64,000 nt of DNA, from assembly GCA_022578605.1 (NCBI GenBank), contig MU394123.1, positions 62,001 through 126,000 on the forward strand, given 5' to 3'. This DNA is from Camillea tinctor. Taxonomy: Eukaryota; Ascomycota; Sordariomycetes; Xylariales; Xylariaceae. Made by a program: the position numbers and the translations under genes. Positions 23,269-35,420 of the stretch are shown piece by piece (the first letter of the stretch is position 1; each line of letters opens with the position of its first letter). The notes beneath the pieces are model-generated. The model saw nothing but the letters and a program-made list of their open reading frames with translations, had not been told where the DNA came from and made no database searches.

Positions 23269-25019
23269 TATCCTAAGCTTGTCTTTTCTTGCTTGTTTTC
23301 CGTTCTCGGCTTTTCTTTTCCAGTAGCGACAGAGGGGATTCAGGGAGGGCACGAGCTCAAGGGATCCTAAAGATTACCTCGAAGCCCAGATCTTACATGT
23401 AAACACAAGAAAAAGGTTGGTAGTGCAAAAATGACGGGAAATCGATGTGATCCATTACCAGCATCTAAATCAGCAAGAGAGACCCAGAAGAGAGAGAAGA
23501 AAACCCGGAACGAAACCAAGCACTCCCTGCATGGGAGGCAAAGATATACATAAATTACCTAACATGGTAATCGATATGTGGTAAAGCTCTAAAGGCAACA
23601 TTGGCGTCCAATGACCCCCTGAGAGCCCTAATTGGTGATTCAAACGCTGCTAGTAGTATCATTATCATGACAATGGGGGTACCGTTGAAACAGCTGTGAC
23701 ACAGCAGCAGCTTGCAAGCCCGTCAGTGCTTGTTATTTGGGCACAAGGATGTACACCGCGAGTAGTTTCAGGGACCATCGCAGGTGGCATCGATCGTTAC
23801 CTGAACACCCCCTTGTCTAGGCCAATCCGAGATGGCTCCCCACACGCTACCCCCCCTTCCCTCCTCGTGCCCCTCGTGCCCCTCGCGTCTTTCCCCTGAT
23901 AAGTTCAGGTGGCTATGAAAAGGTAGTTTCTAACCTAGTGTGTATGTACCTAGGTAGCTGACCTTATCAATGCACCTGGGCGAAGTAGCCTCGCTGCCTA
24001 CCGAGGTAGACCTTTCAAACATGATTATAACTTGAAAATCGGTATCAATCTTGAATCTCATTATACCAGAACGGTAACTTTTAGGGCTAAGAGCACACCT
24101 ACTACTAGTGTTAGTGGGCCTTCTAGGATTGAAGTACATACAACTATTAATTTGAACTACATTTTCATAAACTGAATTAGCAGACTAGGTTAGTAAGTAT
24201 GTAGAATTGGAAGATGATATATCACATATATACCTAGGTATATATATCATTATCACGAGGGCCAGAGACTAGATGTGGTCGCGCATAGGTCACTAACACT
24301 ACAGTTACATACCCAGCCGAGCTGATCCTGCCAGACAAAACATCAATTGGCTTTCACAGTCTCAGTCCCTTGACTGGTTCCAATCCGTCCAAGGTCGATT
24401 CGATTATAATTAACCCAAGTACCATTGGTGGATCACACAACAGCATGCAGCAGCAAAACAGTAAATAGTGATAGGTTATACATACTAGACACACAGCCTA
24501 GTTAACAAGATATCGCATGTGAAGAACACGGAAGTTTAAGGGTAATAAAAACTGAAGCCACTTTATTTCTACTTCGCATTCACATGCTATTCTAATATAT
24601 TCTAATGGCACGATTTGAAAACCATCCGGGTTAGGTTACTCGAACTAACGACACCAAGCAAGATAGCGAAAAGGGGAAAAAGAAAAAATAAAATAACAGA
24701 CGCACTTTGATATCCTTGAACTACCCATAACCATACCCATTGAATCGAGCCGATAACTGTTTTCTGCGCTACCTAGCTCACTACATGCGACACGTTGACA
24801 ATAAGTGGGCGGATTTGGGCTCCTCCGGCTCGTCCATTCATCCACGAAGGCTGTCTAAGTGTCATTTACCTATTCAGGCAATTCTTAAGGTAACGAAACG
24901 GCTTACTTACTTACTTGCACCGCTTTTTCTTTGCACAAGCTTTCTATTCTTACGAATTGACTTAGTTACCTACCTAGTTACTAGCACTCCTTCAAAAGGG
25001 AGAGAAAAAAAAGATCATA
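23269..25019. other. Spacer between type III PKS and membrane-protein gene
   Basis: No gene seen. It includes C-rich direct repeats (CCCCTCGTG units) at about 23861-23890 and a 20-bp perfect palindrome at 24226-24245. Confidence 0.45.
24226..24245. repeat. 20-bp perfect palindrome centred on TACCTAGGTA
   Basis: The sequence ATATATACCTAGGTATATAT is self-complementary. Its core is the same TACCTAGGTA motif scattered through other spacers of the window. Confidence 0.85.
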
Positions 25020-25451
25020 ATGATAACAGCAACCAAACTCCCTTTCGCCGTGCACGCCGTCGTCGAGACCGTCGCTGCCCTCTCCTTCATCTTTCGCCCG
25101 GATGCGCAGCTCCCTGGGTGTTCGCCCGCCGCGAAGCTCATCCTCCGGCAGTACGGCGGGCTACTCCTCGCATCAAGCTTCATGTGCGCTGCGGTCCTCC
25201 TCATCACCGATAACGACGCAGTGACAGGGACAGCAGCAACGACTATGCAGCTGCAGGCGCTCGCATTGGGGACATATCACGTGTGGCCGTGTTATCGCGC
25301 CTGGGTTCGCATAGGGTCTAGAGAAAGAGGAAGAGGCGCGACGACGCTGGGTGGTCCCAGTCTACATCTAGTTGTGCACTTGGTATGCTTTGGCTTATTC
25401 ATGTTTAGCGCAGCTGCGTCACCACCATCATCATCTAGTATTGGTAGATGA
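25020..25451 (+). CDS. Small four-helix membrane protein, function unknown
   Basis: A single exon of 143 codons starts MITATKLPFAVHAVVETVAA. Four hydrophobic stretches are seen, near residues 6-27, 44-64, 76-93 and 119-137, joined by short loops and ending in a Ser-rich tail. The GC-rich, C-biased third positions contrast with the AT-rich flanks and support real coding. It looks like one of the short conserved fungal membrane proteins with an H-x-x-x-E in the first helix, but I cannot assign a family or role. Confidence 0.7.
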   Translation: MITATKLPFAVHAVVETVAALSFIFRPDAQLPGCSPAAKLILRQYGGLLLASSFMCAAVLLITDNDAVTGTAATTMQLQALALGTYHVWPCYRAWVRIGSRERGRGATTLGGPSLHLVVHLVCFGLFMFSAAASPPSSSSIGR

Positions 25452-26645
25452 AGAGGTGAAAGGCAAATCTGTTGCCTACCTACCTCTGGAGGATATAGAA
25501 GGGTCCTAGGTAGAGGAAGCTGCTGCGTGGGGACGAATCAGGTCCATGCCTTAATTCTCATGCGGGCATTCCCGCCTAAAAGAAGAACGAGCTTATAAAC
25601 AATGGCTTGAGGGATTCATCCTATGTGTATGAAAATGCAGACACAAAATCGCCTACGGTGGCGTTTGAGTGAAAAGAGCCTTGAGGAATCATCTTTCTCA
25701 TGGGATACCCTGGCTTGGGATTGGGGTTTATGCGAATCCTATAACCAGCGGTTTCATATACGAGACACGAATTATCCCTCTATCTGGGAGGACTAATTGG
25801 ATAGATCACTGTCGACATGAAATTATTTCAGACGGGAAAGGCCTAAAAAAAAAGAAAAAAGAAAGAAAGAAAGAAAACCATCATCCGTTAAAAGACCTGT
25901 ACACCTTCAGCCAGATAAACAAACTCCTCTAACACGTCCCCTTACATACGTCATACTCGGCGTGTGGGTTGGAATTGTCCGACTACGGGGGAGAGAGAAG
26001 ACGGGACGATCGAAGCTTCAACGTTTTCCATAGGTGAGATAGACTGGAAGGTACTTACCTAAGGCGAACAAAAATTCCAGAGGGACCCATTCGGGCCTTC
26101 TCCCCGTTCCACTATCTCTCACCATTCTTTAACGGAGCGGAGAAGACGGGTAAGGCGAAGTTCCCCACTGGACGCGGCGCATTCGGGGGAAGAAAGGGGG
26201 GGAGGGGCAAGAACCTACTATGTAGTCATCGGCGCTAAGCTAAGCAGTAACAGACGGACTTACCTATCCACTAAGCCTAGGCCATTTACATAAAAAGAAA
26301 GCCTAAGCATGATGCAAGTGAAGCGGTATTTTCCAGTTCTTAGGTAGTACAGGTATTTATGCCCCCCCTCCAGCTTACGGGTCTTTGCCTTACTCATCGC
26401 CTTCCAAGTGGAGGATATTTAATTTCTCGCCTAGCAGCCGATTGACCCAAGTCAACCAAGTTAATTTAAGTATTTTCTACCTCAACATCCCCCACCTTAC
26501 CAAGTTTGTCTCACGATAGCTTCCCTATCAAGCTTATACACGTATATCTATATCTATATCTCTATCTAAAATTCGATCTTCTAATATCGACAACCCAACC
26601 CCAAATAATTTTCTTGGAAATTAAATAAAAATTCAATATATCACC
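25452..26645. other. Spacer upstream of ABM monooxygenase gene
   Basis: No gene recognised. It holds an A-rich GAAA-type microsatellite at about 25847-25877. The pyrimidine-rich stretch just before 26646 is a likely promoter/5' UTR. Confidence 0.45.
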
Positions 26646-26972
26646 ATGGTCTACACTATCGTCGTGCACCTTCGCGCCAAGGCGGGCGCCGAGAACATCG
26701 CTAAAGTGCACGCCAAGCTGAACGAGGCCTCGGCCATCTACAGCCGCGACCGCGAGACCATCTCCTGGTTCGTCATGCAGTCGGTGCATGACCCCCAGGA
26801 CTTCACCATCGTCGAACGCTACGAGAACGAGGGCAGCCAGAAGTATCACCTCGAGAACCCTTACTGGAAGACCTTCGACCCCTTCGTCATGCCCTTGCTC
26901 GAGAAGCCCATGGATCTGCGACGCTTCGAGGAGCTCACGCCCAAGGAGGGCGAGGAAGCTCTACTGAAGTAG
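26646..26972 (+). CDS. ABM-domain (antibiotic biosynthesis monooxygenase-like) protein
   Basis: Single exon, 108 residues, start context CACCATGG. The whole length fits one dimeric alpha/beta-barrel ABM domain: first strand YTIVVHLRAK, helix with KVHAKLNEAS, then SWFVMQSVHDPQDFTIVERY and a C-terminal PFVMPLLEKPMDLRRFEEL. Codon bias is extreme, suggesting high expression. Members are cofactor-less oxygenases, quinone-forming enzymes or stress-related small proteins, so the substrate is open. It lies 3.4 kb from the type III PKS start, with one gene between. No signal peptide. Confidence 0.88.
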   Translation: MVYTIVVHLRAKAGAENIAKVHAKLNEASAIYSRDRETISWFVMQSVHDPQDFTIVERYENEGSQKYHLENPYWKTFDPFVMPLLEKPMDLRRFEELTPKEGEEALLK

Positions 26973-28738
26973 AAATCACCTCGATCTGAGTGACTTCATT
27001 TTACGCCACTATATAGGCTGTACTACCTATTTATTACTATTTCCTTGGTGGTGGTGTAAGGGGTAATGGCGGGTAAAAAAAAAAAAAGGGGGGGGGGGGG
27101 GGGGGAGACAGGAGAAAAGGGAGGAAGAAAGCAGGGAAACAGAGCAAGAGGGGGGTATAAAGGTAGACTCGATAGAAATAAACAGGTCAAGTCAACCTTA
27201 ATCTTCACTTCTGATTGCGTTTTCAGATAGATTCAGCTCAATGAGCTCTTATTCCGGGACCTAAATAACCTAACTCGGGCATCTTAATATTGCACAGAAG
27301 GCTCAGAATGTGTCTGAAATTGTGATTATATAGAAACCGCGCTCTCTCTGAATTACCGACAAGAAGCTATCGAATCTTCGCCTCTTTACCACTCAAAATG
27401 ACTACTCCCAAGTTAAACTTTACCTCGTGGGGACATAGAGGCCAAGAATGACTATCATAGAAAGATCGACAATGGGTATCGCAGAAATGATAATGATGAT
27501 GATGACGGATATTGAAGAATGGGCTAGAGTAGCACCCAGAGAGAAGCCTTAAGCATATTATCTTCCCTAGAAAAAGAAAATAAAGCATCGTGCGGAAAAA
27601 AGTCATCCGATTAGGGTATGTTGTAACAGAGGTACAGATAGGACGGAGGGAAAAGATGAGAAAATACACCTCAACACTTGAAGAGGTAGACATGCTTGGT
27701 CGCTACCTACAAAGGAGGCAAGTACTCTAGTGATATACGCATCACTACTGACTTCAGGCATTGGTACTTGATAGATTCGTCGAACAGTTCCTTTTCACGG
27801 CGGTGCCTGGGTGACAGCTTGACTTAACTAGGTTACCTGATTATAGGTTCACATTATTTGTTACCTTTGGGTTCCCAGGCAACCCGACTAGCAAGGAAAA
27901 GGCATAGCCCTTATAGAATATTGTTATATATATATATGTCTCTATATATTCTGACAGTCCACTTTGATCCCCGTGATATATAGGAGGAATGATCCTTTTA
28001 TATATCTAGGTTGATACAAAGCTATAAATATCTACAAATTGAGGGTGGATCTATCTGCCCTCTGGTGTTAGATATCATTGCCTTAAACCATTCATTACAA
28101 ACTACATGCCCAAGTTCACACTTCAGGTATATGGTATCAGGAGGTGCTACCTACGAGCGCGAGTACTTTAAGTACACATACTTGTATATAGGTACATAAC
28201 CTCTTTCACGTCTCGGCCTCAGTGTTTATATCACAATAGCAAATACCAAGGTGTGGTTAAGAGTCACGCGGCACTCATTATGATATCGAATTTATATTTT
28301 GGAACCTCCGGTAAGTCTCCCTACAAAAGCCTCTGCACCACCGTTTGATCACTAAGGGGGTATTTACATGCATACAGGTTGCACCCCTGTCTTTGCTTTC
28401 CCAAGTACATGGATCTAGCTAAAGAACAAGAGAGGGGATTAAAGACTGAAAAAAGATATTACACCGCAAGTTGAATATATTGAAAATTTAAGGAAAAGAT
28501 CACGAACTGTCCCATTTTCTATCCATTTGAGGTCCCTACCAACCCTACGTACCTATCCAAGCCCCAAACCGAAATATTGATACTAATTGAGTAGATATAC
28601 CTAGTTTTACCAATGGGTCTTTTCATAATCATTGCCCTTGTCATGATCAGCATTAGCAAACATCATCATCCTTTTCCTTTTCGTCTTGAGAAAACCCAGA
28701 CGCCAAAAACGAGCCTACCTAGTCCGGCCTGACTTAGC
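26973..28738. other. Spacer with A/G homopolymers
   Basis: No gene supported. An A13 run followed by a G20 run lies at 27075-27107. The rest is AT-rich with scattered short open frames. Confidence 0.45.
27075..27107. repeat. A13G20 homopolymer tract
   Basis: Thirteen A then twenty G on the plus strand, in the 3' flank of the ABM gene. True length may be uncertain because homopolymers are error-prone. Confidence 0.85.
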
Positions 28739-31700
28739 TTAGTCTTCTAGATACTTCTTCCTTAGATGCCCCTTAAACTCCTCCAAGGGCATCCACTTCC
28801 TGCTCTCGTCACCGTCAGGTAAGGGGAGGCACTTCTTAGGGATAGCCTCGTATCGGGCCGCGTTCCACGCTGGGATGGGCACAAAGACGTGGTCCTTCCG
28901 GCACTTGAACCCGCGGGGCACGTTGATGTTGCCGTTCTGCAGCAGCTGGTCCTTCACAAGCAGCGCGTGACACCCCTCGTCCAGCTGCACCGACCCCGCG
29001 CAGTCGGCGCACGTGTACATTGGCGTGTCCATTACTACCCACTCCTTGCCGCACGCGTCGCAGCCCACCATCCACCCGGGCTTGATAGGGCTGCTGCTGC
29101 TGCTATTGCTCGTATCAGGGGTGACACCCCCGTCCGCCTCGGGGGTTGCGCTGCGTGACGTGTCCTCGGGAAGAGAGGTCGTAGAGGCGGAGGGCTCTTT
29201 GGGCTTATGCCCGTTGTTGGTCTTGGAGTGTTCGCGGGAGTGGCTGTGGGCGCCATTACGGCCGCGAGTATGGGGGCTGTGGCTATTTGTTCGCGGCGAT
29301 GATGCCGCCGAGTTGCTGACCTCTCTAATCGTCGGGCGTCGGATGGCCGGTTTCGGGTCGAAGCCGGTGTTAGCCCTGGTGCCAAGTGGCGACGTCAGGG
29401 GTGTGGTGACCCATTCTTCCCACTTCTTCTGTGCCTCATATTGGATCATATTCCGCATAGTCCAGACGATACGGGTGTTAGTCACATCCTCGAGTACAGC
29501 GAGGAGGCTCGCGAGGATGTAATAAGCTGAGTCGTCGTTCTCCTCATCGTCGTCCGAGAGGAGTTCGAGGCCGACTCGGACGATCCTTCGGGTCCACTCC
29601 CGTGCGATTTCAGAATCTACCTTGCGCTTGTAGTAGAAGCGGATAAGGCATCCGATGGTAATATTCTTAGTTCTGACGTCATTGGCATCATCAGGCTCTG
29701 GCAGCAACCCGGCTATCAAGTCTCCGTATGATTCCATGACCTCGAGGGATACGTTGGGCCTGAAGGCCCTGTCGAAGTAGATTTCAGCTAAGCGCTCACC
29801 CATGGCATCAACCACTTCTCGTGAGAGGACGTCGCTAGGATGAGCCCGGATGTCATCGATCGCTGCCGTACGAACGGCAATAACCTTCTCTTCGTATACG
29901 TTGCCTTTCGCAAACGACAACGTCCTCGCGTAACAATCCTGGAGCTGGAATAGCAGGTCATGAGCTTCATGCTTGCTGCCGATCTCGATGGATATGGTGA
30001 AGAAGGCTTCTATAACGTCCCATCGCCCCATGGCATCTGCAGCTTGGGCCAGCATGTCCGAGTCCTCCTCTATGAGGTTGATAATGAACTCATTAACGAG
30101 TTCATCGAAATAAGCGTTCCAGTTAGCGCGGTATGTGTTAAGTGCCTCGATGAAAGCGATAAATTCATCCCACTGCGCTTTCTTCTGGTAATTGGCCAAA
30201 ATCTCAGCGTAATTTGTGAAATGAACGTAGTCGTACTTAACGCTTTCACGATGAATACTAGCAGCTAGCTTGTAATCTTTGCCAAGAGCCCATATTCGAT
30301 CTCCTAGATCCAATGTGATACGGGCGAGGAGGGATGAATTAGCATGATCTTCAAGCCAAGTCTTGTCCTTGTGCCACTTTTCATCAACAGCCTTCTTCGC
30401 TCGTGAGAGCAGGCTAACAGATTCTTCATCTGAAGTATTTGGCTGCTTCGCAATGAAGTGACATGCATGCCAATTCTGGGGGTTGAGCTCGATGGCACGG
30501 CGTGCGCGCTTTTGGTAAACCTCGGTTGATCCATTTTCCCAGGCACATAGCTGATATGTGATGAGTGCCCCGTGAACCTCCCAATTAGACTGCCGGGTTG
30601 GTTTATTATCAGTCATCTCGAGCTCTTTGGCGGCCCAATCTTCAATTGCTTCGATCTCGCTCAAAGAAAACCCTGTCTCCTCGAACATATCAAATGAGGA
30701 GAGTCTCTGGTCAGGATTCTCTCCTGGTCCATCGAAAATCGAGGATGTCTTTTTGCCAAGCTAGCCAACATATTAGCACTCTGTCATATAAGGCCTATTA
30801 AAATATTAAAACATACCCGCCATAGATACTCCCGGAGAAAACAACAAGCAGATAAGAATTGCCGCTTCAAGAACTCCACACGTAAGAACAGATGGGTTGC
30901 CATGTGCTTCGCTGCGTACGAGAACACAGCCTGGTAGAGGTTGGCATCTGGTGCCTTGATGGCCGCAACAAATGACATGCCAACCTCGTCCTGAATCCCC
31001 CGCATCACCGAGGTATCTCGAAACCAGCGTAGGAGCTCACGTACGCCGTCTGTTGAATGTAGCCATTCTCTCCGAGCCTCACGTAAATACGTGTATTCGT
31101 CTTGTTCCCACGTCTTCATGCTGACGTTCAGATCCGTCGCCCAGAACATAGCGTCAACACCACACTCGGTGGTAAAGAGTTTCACTAGCAATGGGCCAAC
31201 TTCGGACTTGAGCTGCGGGTCTGCTACGGAGAGGTCAACCTCTTGGAGGTGATCAAGGAGCCACCACGTGGCGTACCGACGAAGCCTGGTGTCCTCCTTT
31301 ATTTCATCTACCGTAAGTATGTGCAAACAAGTCAACGCAATTTTGATATGTGCATTGTCCGGGTCGAGAGAGATGTACTCCCTGTCTCTCGCAACCAGCT
31401 TACTGTTCAAAAATGGCTCGAAGTCGAATCGTCGATAAAGATCATCCGGGCACACATTGCGAAGGAAATGTCGGACGATATCGATCTCGGACTTTTGAAC
31501 GAATCGAGGCCCTGAAAAGACTTCAGCATCCGGTTCGGCTTCTGGCTCGACCCCTTTCACCGGAATCCGGCCTTTGATCTCTGAAGAACGCCAGTCTACC
31601 ATCCCCGAATCCGTGATGCCGAATATAGGATACTTCTGCACAAGCTTTTGAGCAAACGGGAGAAGAGAAATTGTTAGCGTGGTTGGTGCGCTTGTCTCAT

Positions 31701-33868
31701 TCGACTGTCCGACTACCGAGAGCTCAGACTGGCGTCGGGTCAAGGTCCTCGTACTCTCGCTCAGTCTTTCGAATCTAGATGCCCTTCTATGCTTCACAGA
31801 TAGTATGGCCTCCATCGCTGCAACAGTAAACCAGCGGCGACCAGTTTCTACCCAAAGAATAATTTCGTTGATTTCCTCTATCTCTTTCGGAGTCCGATCA
31901 GTGTTCAGGCGTCTAATTTCCGAGTCAATCTGATGTGTGCGTGTCTTGCCCGCCTCCTCCAGCAGACCTCTAATATCCTCGACAAGGTCCACCGTAGAAA
32001 GTTGATCAAGAACTGTGTTCAAGTTGAAATAATCACCGGCACACTTGACGCGCAGGGTCTCGATAATAGTTTGACGCCATTCGGAAATTCCTTGACGTCC
32101 CGCATCTCTAAGGATAGGCATATTGTCCATCCGAAATGTGATGTATTTATCAATGTCGTCGTTGTTACGTGAAGAGATGGGAATATTGCTAAAACGGATG
32201 CCAGCCGGGTGTGCAAGCCAGTCGGTAACCTGTTCAGGTCTTGCCGTCAAGAGAATGCGAACTTTCTGGTTCTCAGAGGCCTCAGATAGTTTGTGCAATA
32301 GTGGAAGGAGCTCATCGTCGAGGCCGTCAATAAATAGGTAGAATGTCGTATCCGGATTCCGACGCTCTTTATTGCTAAGGAATATTTGCTCCCAAAGATC
32401 AAGCGATCCATTGAAACCAGAAGATCGCTCTACGATATGAGCCACGGACTTGGTCATGGCCTCGTACGAAGTCACAATCTGCCAAAGCAATGTCCGCGAA
32501 ATTGACTCGAGGATATTGTTCTGATCATCGTCATCTGGTTTTCGCTTATCCCCCTCCGCAAAGTAGTAGGCAGTGACAACCCGTGAAGTAGGTCCACCTT
32601 GGCCTATTTTTCTCATGTACTTCACGATATTCGCCATCACTGTAACATTTTCGAGTCAGCGGCGTTTTGCCAGTACCAGTTAGAGCAACAGAGGGGTATG
32701 GAGCTATCACCCGTGGGAGTCAAATCGACAATAATGTATTTTCAGAGTAATAGGAGAGCTGCGAGGAATGCTTACAAGATGTTTTGCCCGTGCCACCTTT
32801 TCCATTGAGAACAATGAGAGGGTTTTCAGGGTAAGCCGCTGTCGCCCAAGCGAAACACACTGCATCGTCCTTCCACCACGATCCTGTCTCATCGACTAGT
32901 GAGTTCAGACGAGAATCGAAGACTCGCTGCCAAGTTGGGATCGGCTCCCCATCATTATCGAGGTTTGTTCCAGGAAAACCAAGGGCCTTAGCAATGATTC
33001 GGCGCCGCTTTTTGGCATCATCCTCTTTCTTCTGCTCTTTCTGAGTGTCAAGGATTAGTTTGATATCTCCAGCACTATCGCTAACGAGCCGGTAGGTCTG
33101 TGCATTCACGAGGAGGGCTTCTTTAGCGTTCAGCCTGTCCATCATGCCCAGCAGATCTTGGATGCCGTTGTCATTGAGGAAGAGCTGTTTTGTGAATGCT
33201 AGAAACCTGTGATGCTTCTTACGCAACTTGATAGTACGATCGCATATCTCAACAAATAATCGAAGATTTTGGCAAGCGAGGCGGCAGAGCCTTGTGTCCA
33301 TCCGCCCCTGGTATGATTCGAGGCGTTCTAGGAACTCGCCGCATTTCTCAAGCAGCTCGCCCAAGTTTTCGAAGATACCTTCGTACCCTTGCCAGGCCTG
33401 GATGACGAAAGTGAGCGCGTTATAGCACACTCCCGCTGGAGCAAAGACCTAGATATGGTAAGTTAGCTAGGCTACCTCTCAGTAGACAAGATGGGTTACG
33501 AGCCGTGGCCCGGGATGAGCTTGTGCTTAAGTCACGATCGGTATACCCACATTTGAGACGTTCTCAGCAACTATCCCTCCAATCGTGTTAATGCATCGTA
33601 AGGTTTTATGAATAGCATCCTTGACCCAGCCATACTTCTCTGCCTTCTTCTGGTCTGAAGCTCCTATGCTCTCTACATATTTAAGCATAGAGTCAATGTC
33701 GAGCCCCGCCTGGACATTCTTGGGGTCTCCGCCAGCCAGCTCTATGACCCTGTTCTGTACATCTCTCCAGATCGCCTCGACCTCCTTCTGCTCCGCTAGA
33801 TCAGCCTTGCTTGCAGTGGAGCCAGAGCTCAACACGCTGGCCGATGATTGCAGCGTGGCAGGCGGCAT
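28739..33868 (-). CDS. STAND/NLR protein: Goodbye - NACHT - TPR-like - Cys-rich tail
   Basis: Exons 33868..33551, 33448..32776, 32639..30817 and 30760..28739 give 1611 residues. The N-terminal about 130 residues (DVQNRVIELAGGDPKNVQAG ... GVCYNALTFVIQAWQGYEGI) match the fungal STAND N-terminal Goodbye domain. A helical linker follows, then a NACHT-type ATPase: P-loop GKGGTGKTS at 322-330, Walker B FYLFIDGLDDE at 430-440 and sensor-like LLTARPEQ. The second half is helical and TPR-like, then a Ser/Thr-rich linker, then a Cys module with CDAC (1505-1508), CADC (1522-1525), Cys1535 and CRKDH near 1558-1562. Fungal NLR-like proteins act in non-self recognition, incompatibility and programmed cell death (family knowledge); the ligand is unknown. 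The reading frame is intact. Confidence 0.9.
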
Positions 33869-35420
33869 CTCAAGCCAAGCCTTTCCTTCACGTTTTATTA
33901 TTAAGCAAAATCAGACCAGGCAGAATATCCAATAGAGTCGAGCATGGTTTCCTTTGCTCCTCGTAGTGCTGGATGTCATGGTCTAGTGAAAGCTTTTAAA
34001 TGGACTTTTTGGCCCCCAAAGAAGTGTGGATCATAGGGCATGGGGACTGCAGGACTCAGCCGTGATCCACGTGTGTGTTGGGTTGTTACCTAGTTTTAGT
34101 GATGCCCTATTATCCCTGGCGGGAATGATTGACACTGCCCCCCTGCATCGTAAAGGGGTTCCAGTCAGCCAGCCTATTATCGTTTCAGGATTCAGATCCC
34201 AACAGCCTTAAGGTCCCAGCCCCAGACAGCCAGGGAAGAACTGGAGTTCGAGAAGGTCTTACAAACCAACCTAGGCAGGTCAGTATCTTCCTTCGACGCC
34301 AGGCGTCTAGGTGAAGCTTCTAGCGTGCTTCTAATCCGCCCCAAGAAAGCAACTCAAAGACAGATGGTACCACTGCACGAAGCGCGAAAAATACCTAACT
34401 ACCTAGGTACCTATGGTGAGTTGTCCAACGCAGATGTACGTGCTGGATATGCTCTGGAGAGGAACCTTCCAAGAAGCTCGTATAGTTGCCAAACAAGGGG
34501 AGGGGCTCAACTAGCTAGTTGCCTTCTATTGATTGCCGTAGTATAGTTCGTTGTTTTGGTGCACTGGGTGGATAGAAGTTGCATCAATAGAGTCAAGGAA
34601 ATCAAAACTTGATTGGCGACCCCCATTACAGCCGCTTAGAGACAACCAACTTCAAGCGGATCAAATGCGAAACGCTATTGCATCTGATCGAACTTGATTC
34701 GTTTCTAAATCAGCTGAATAGCCACTGCCACGATGGAAGTAATCCGATGGATTTTGACTTATCCAATGAATAGGTAAGTATATCAATACTCCCGGTCCCT
34801 CTCCCGCTTCCTTTCCTGTTTCCCCTCCATTGCCTCCCCATCCCGTCCTATCTTGAGCTATAATTAGGGCACTGAATACCGAGCCTTTGATAAGAAGCGG
34901 TTAGCCTTTGATATGTATCAGGGGTTTGTTCACCAGTGTAGAGTAGCAAGTTCCTTGAGTATAATAAGTCTTGTAATGCCTGTGGAGAAGTGGTCTGTGT
35001 ACTAGGTAGACGGTCAGTGCCTAGGTAGGTACATAGCCAACCTACATTTATATTTTGTACCTGGAACATATAATGAGGGATAAGCAGATAAGTTAGGTTT
35101 TCAAACGCGGATCATCTTATGTATCCTTTGCGTACTTCATTGTTAGCGGAATAGCAAGGATGGTCCTAGAGCGTCTAAAAGTCACCGAGCTGTCAGATAC
35201 CTAATGAAACTAGTGCACAATACCGTAGACCTAAGGTACGGGTTAGATCTAATTCATGGCGTGGAACTAAACTGAACTATACATACAATACATTACTAAC
35301 CAGTAACGAATGATCAAGCTTCGCCAAGGGTAGGATTTGTCTCACTCTCTAACTACTACCTACTAGGTAGTTACCTAGGTACCTTAAAGCCCTTTTTCTA
35401 TCACCATCATAACCATCAAT
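33869..35420. promoter_or_regulatory. Divergent spacer between NLR and regulator-like gene
   Basis: It should hold promoters for both divergent genes. TACCTAGGTA-type motifs occur at about 34400-34410 and 35372-35381. No other gene seen; open frames at 34026-34546 lack recognisable features. Confidence 0.4.

Noticed and set aside
28836..29522. Additional frames opposite and within the NLR 3' exon
   Set aside because: They are shadows caused by GC-rich codons of the real minus-strand exon.
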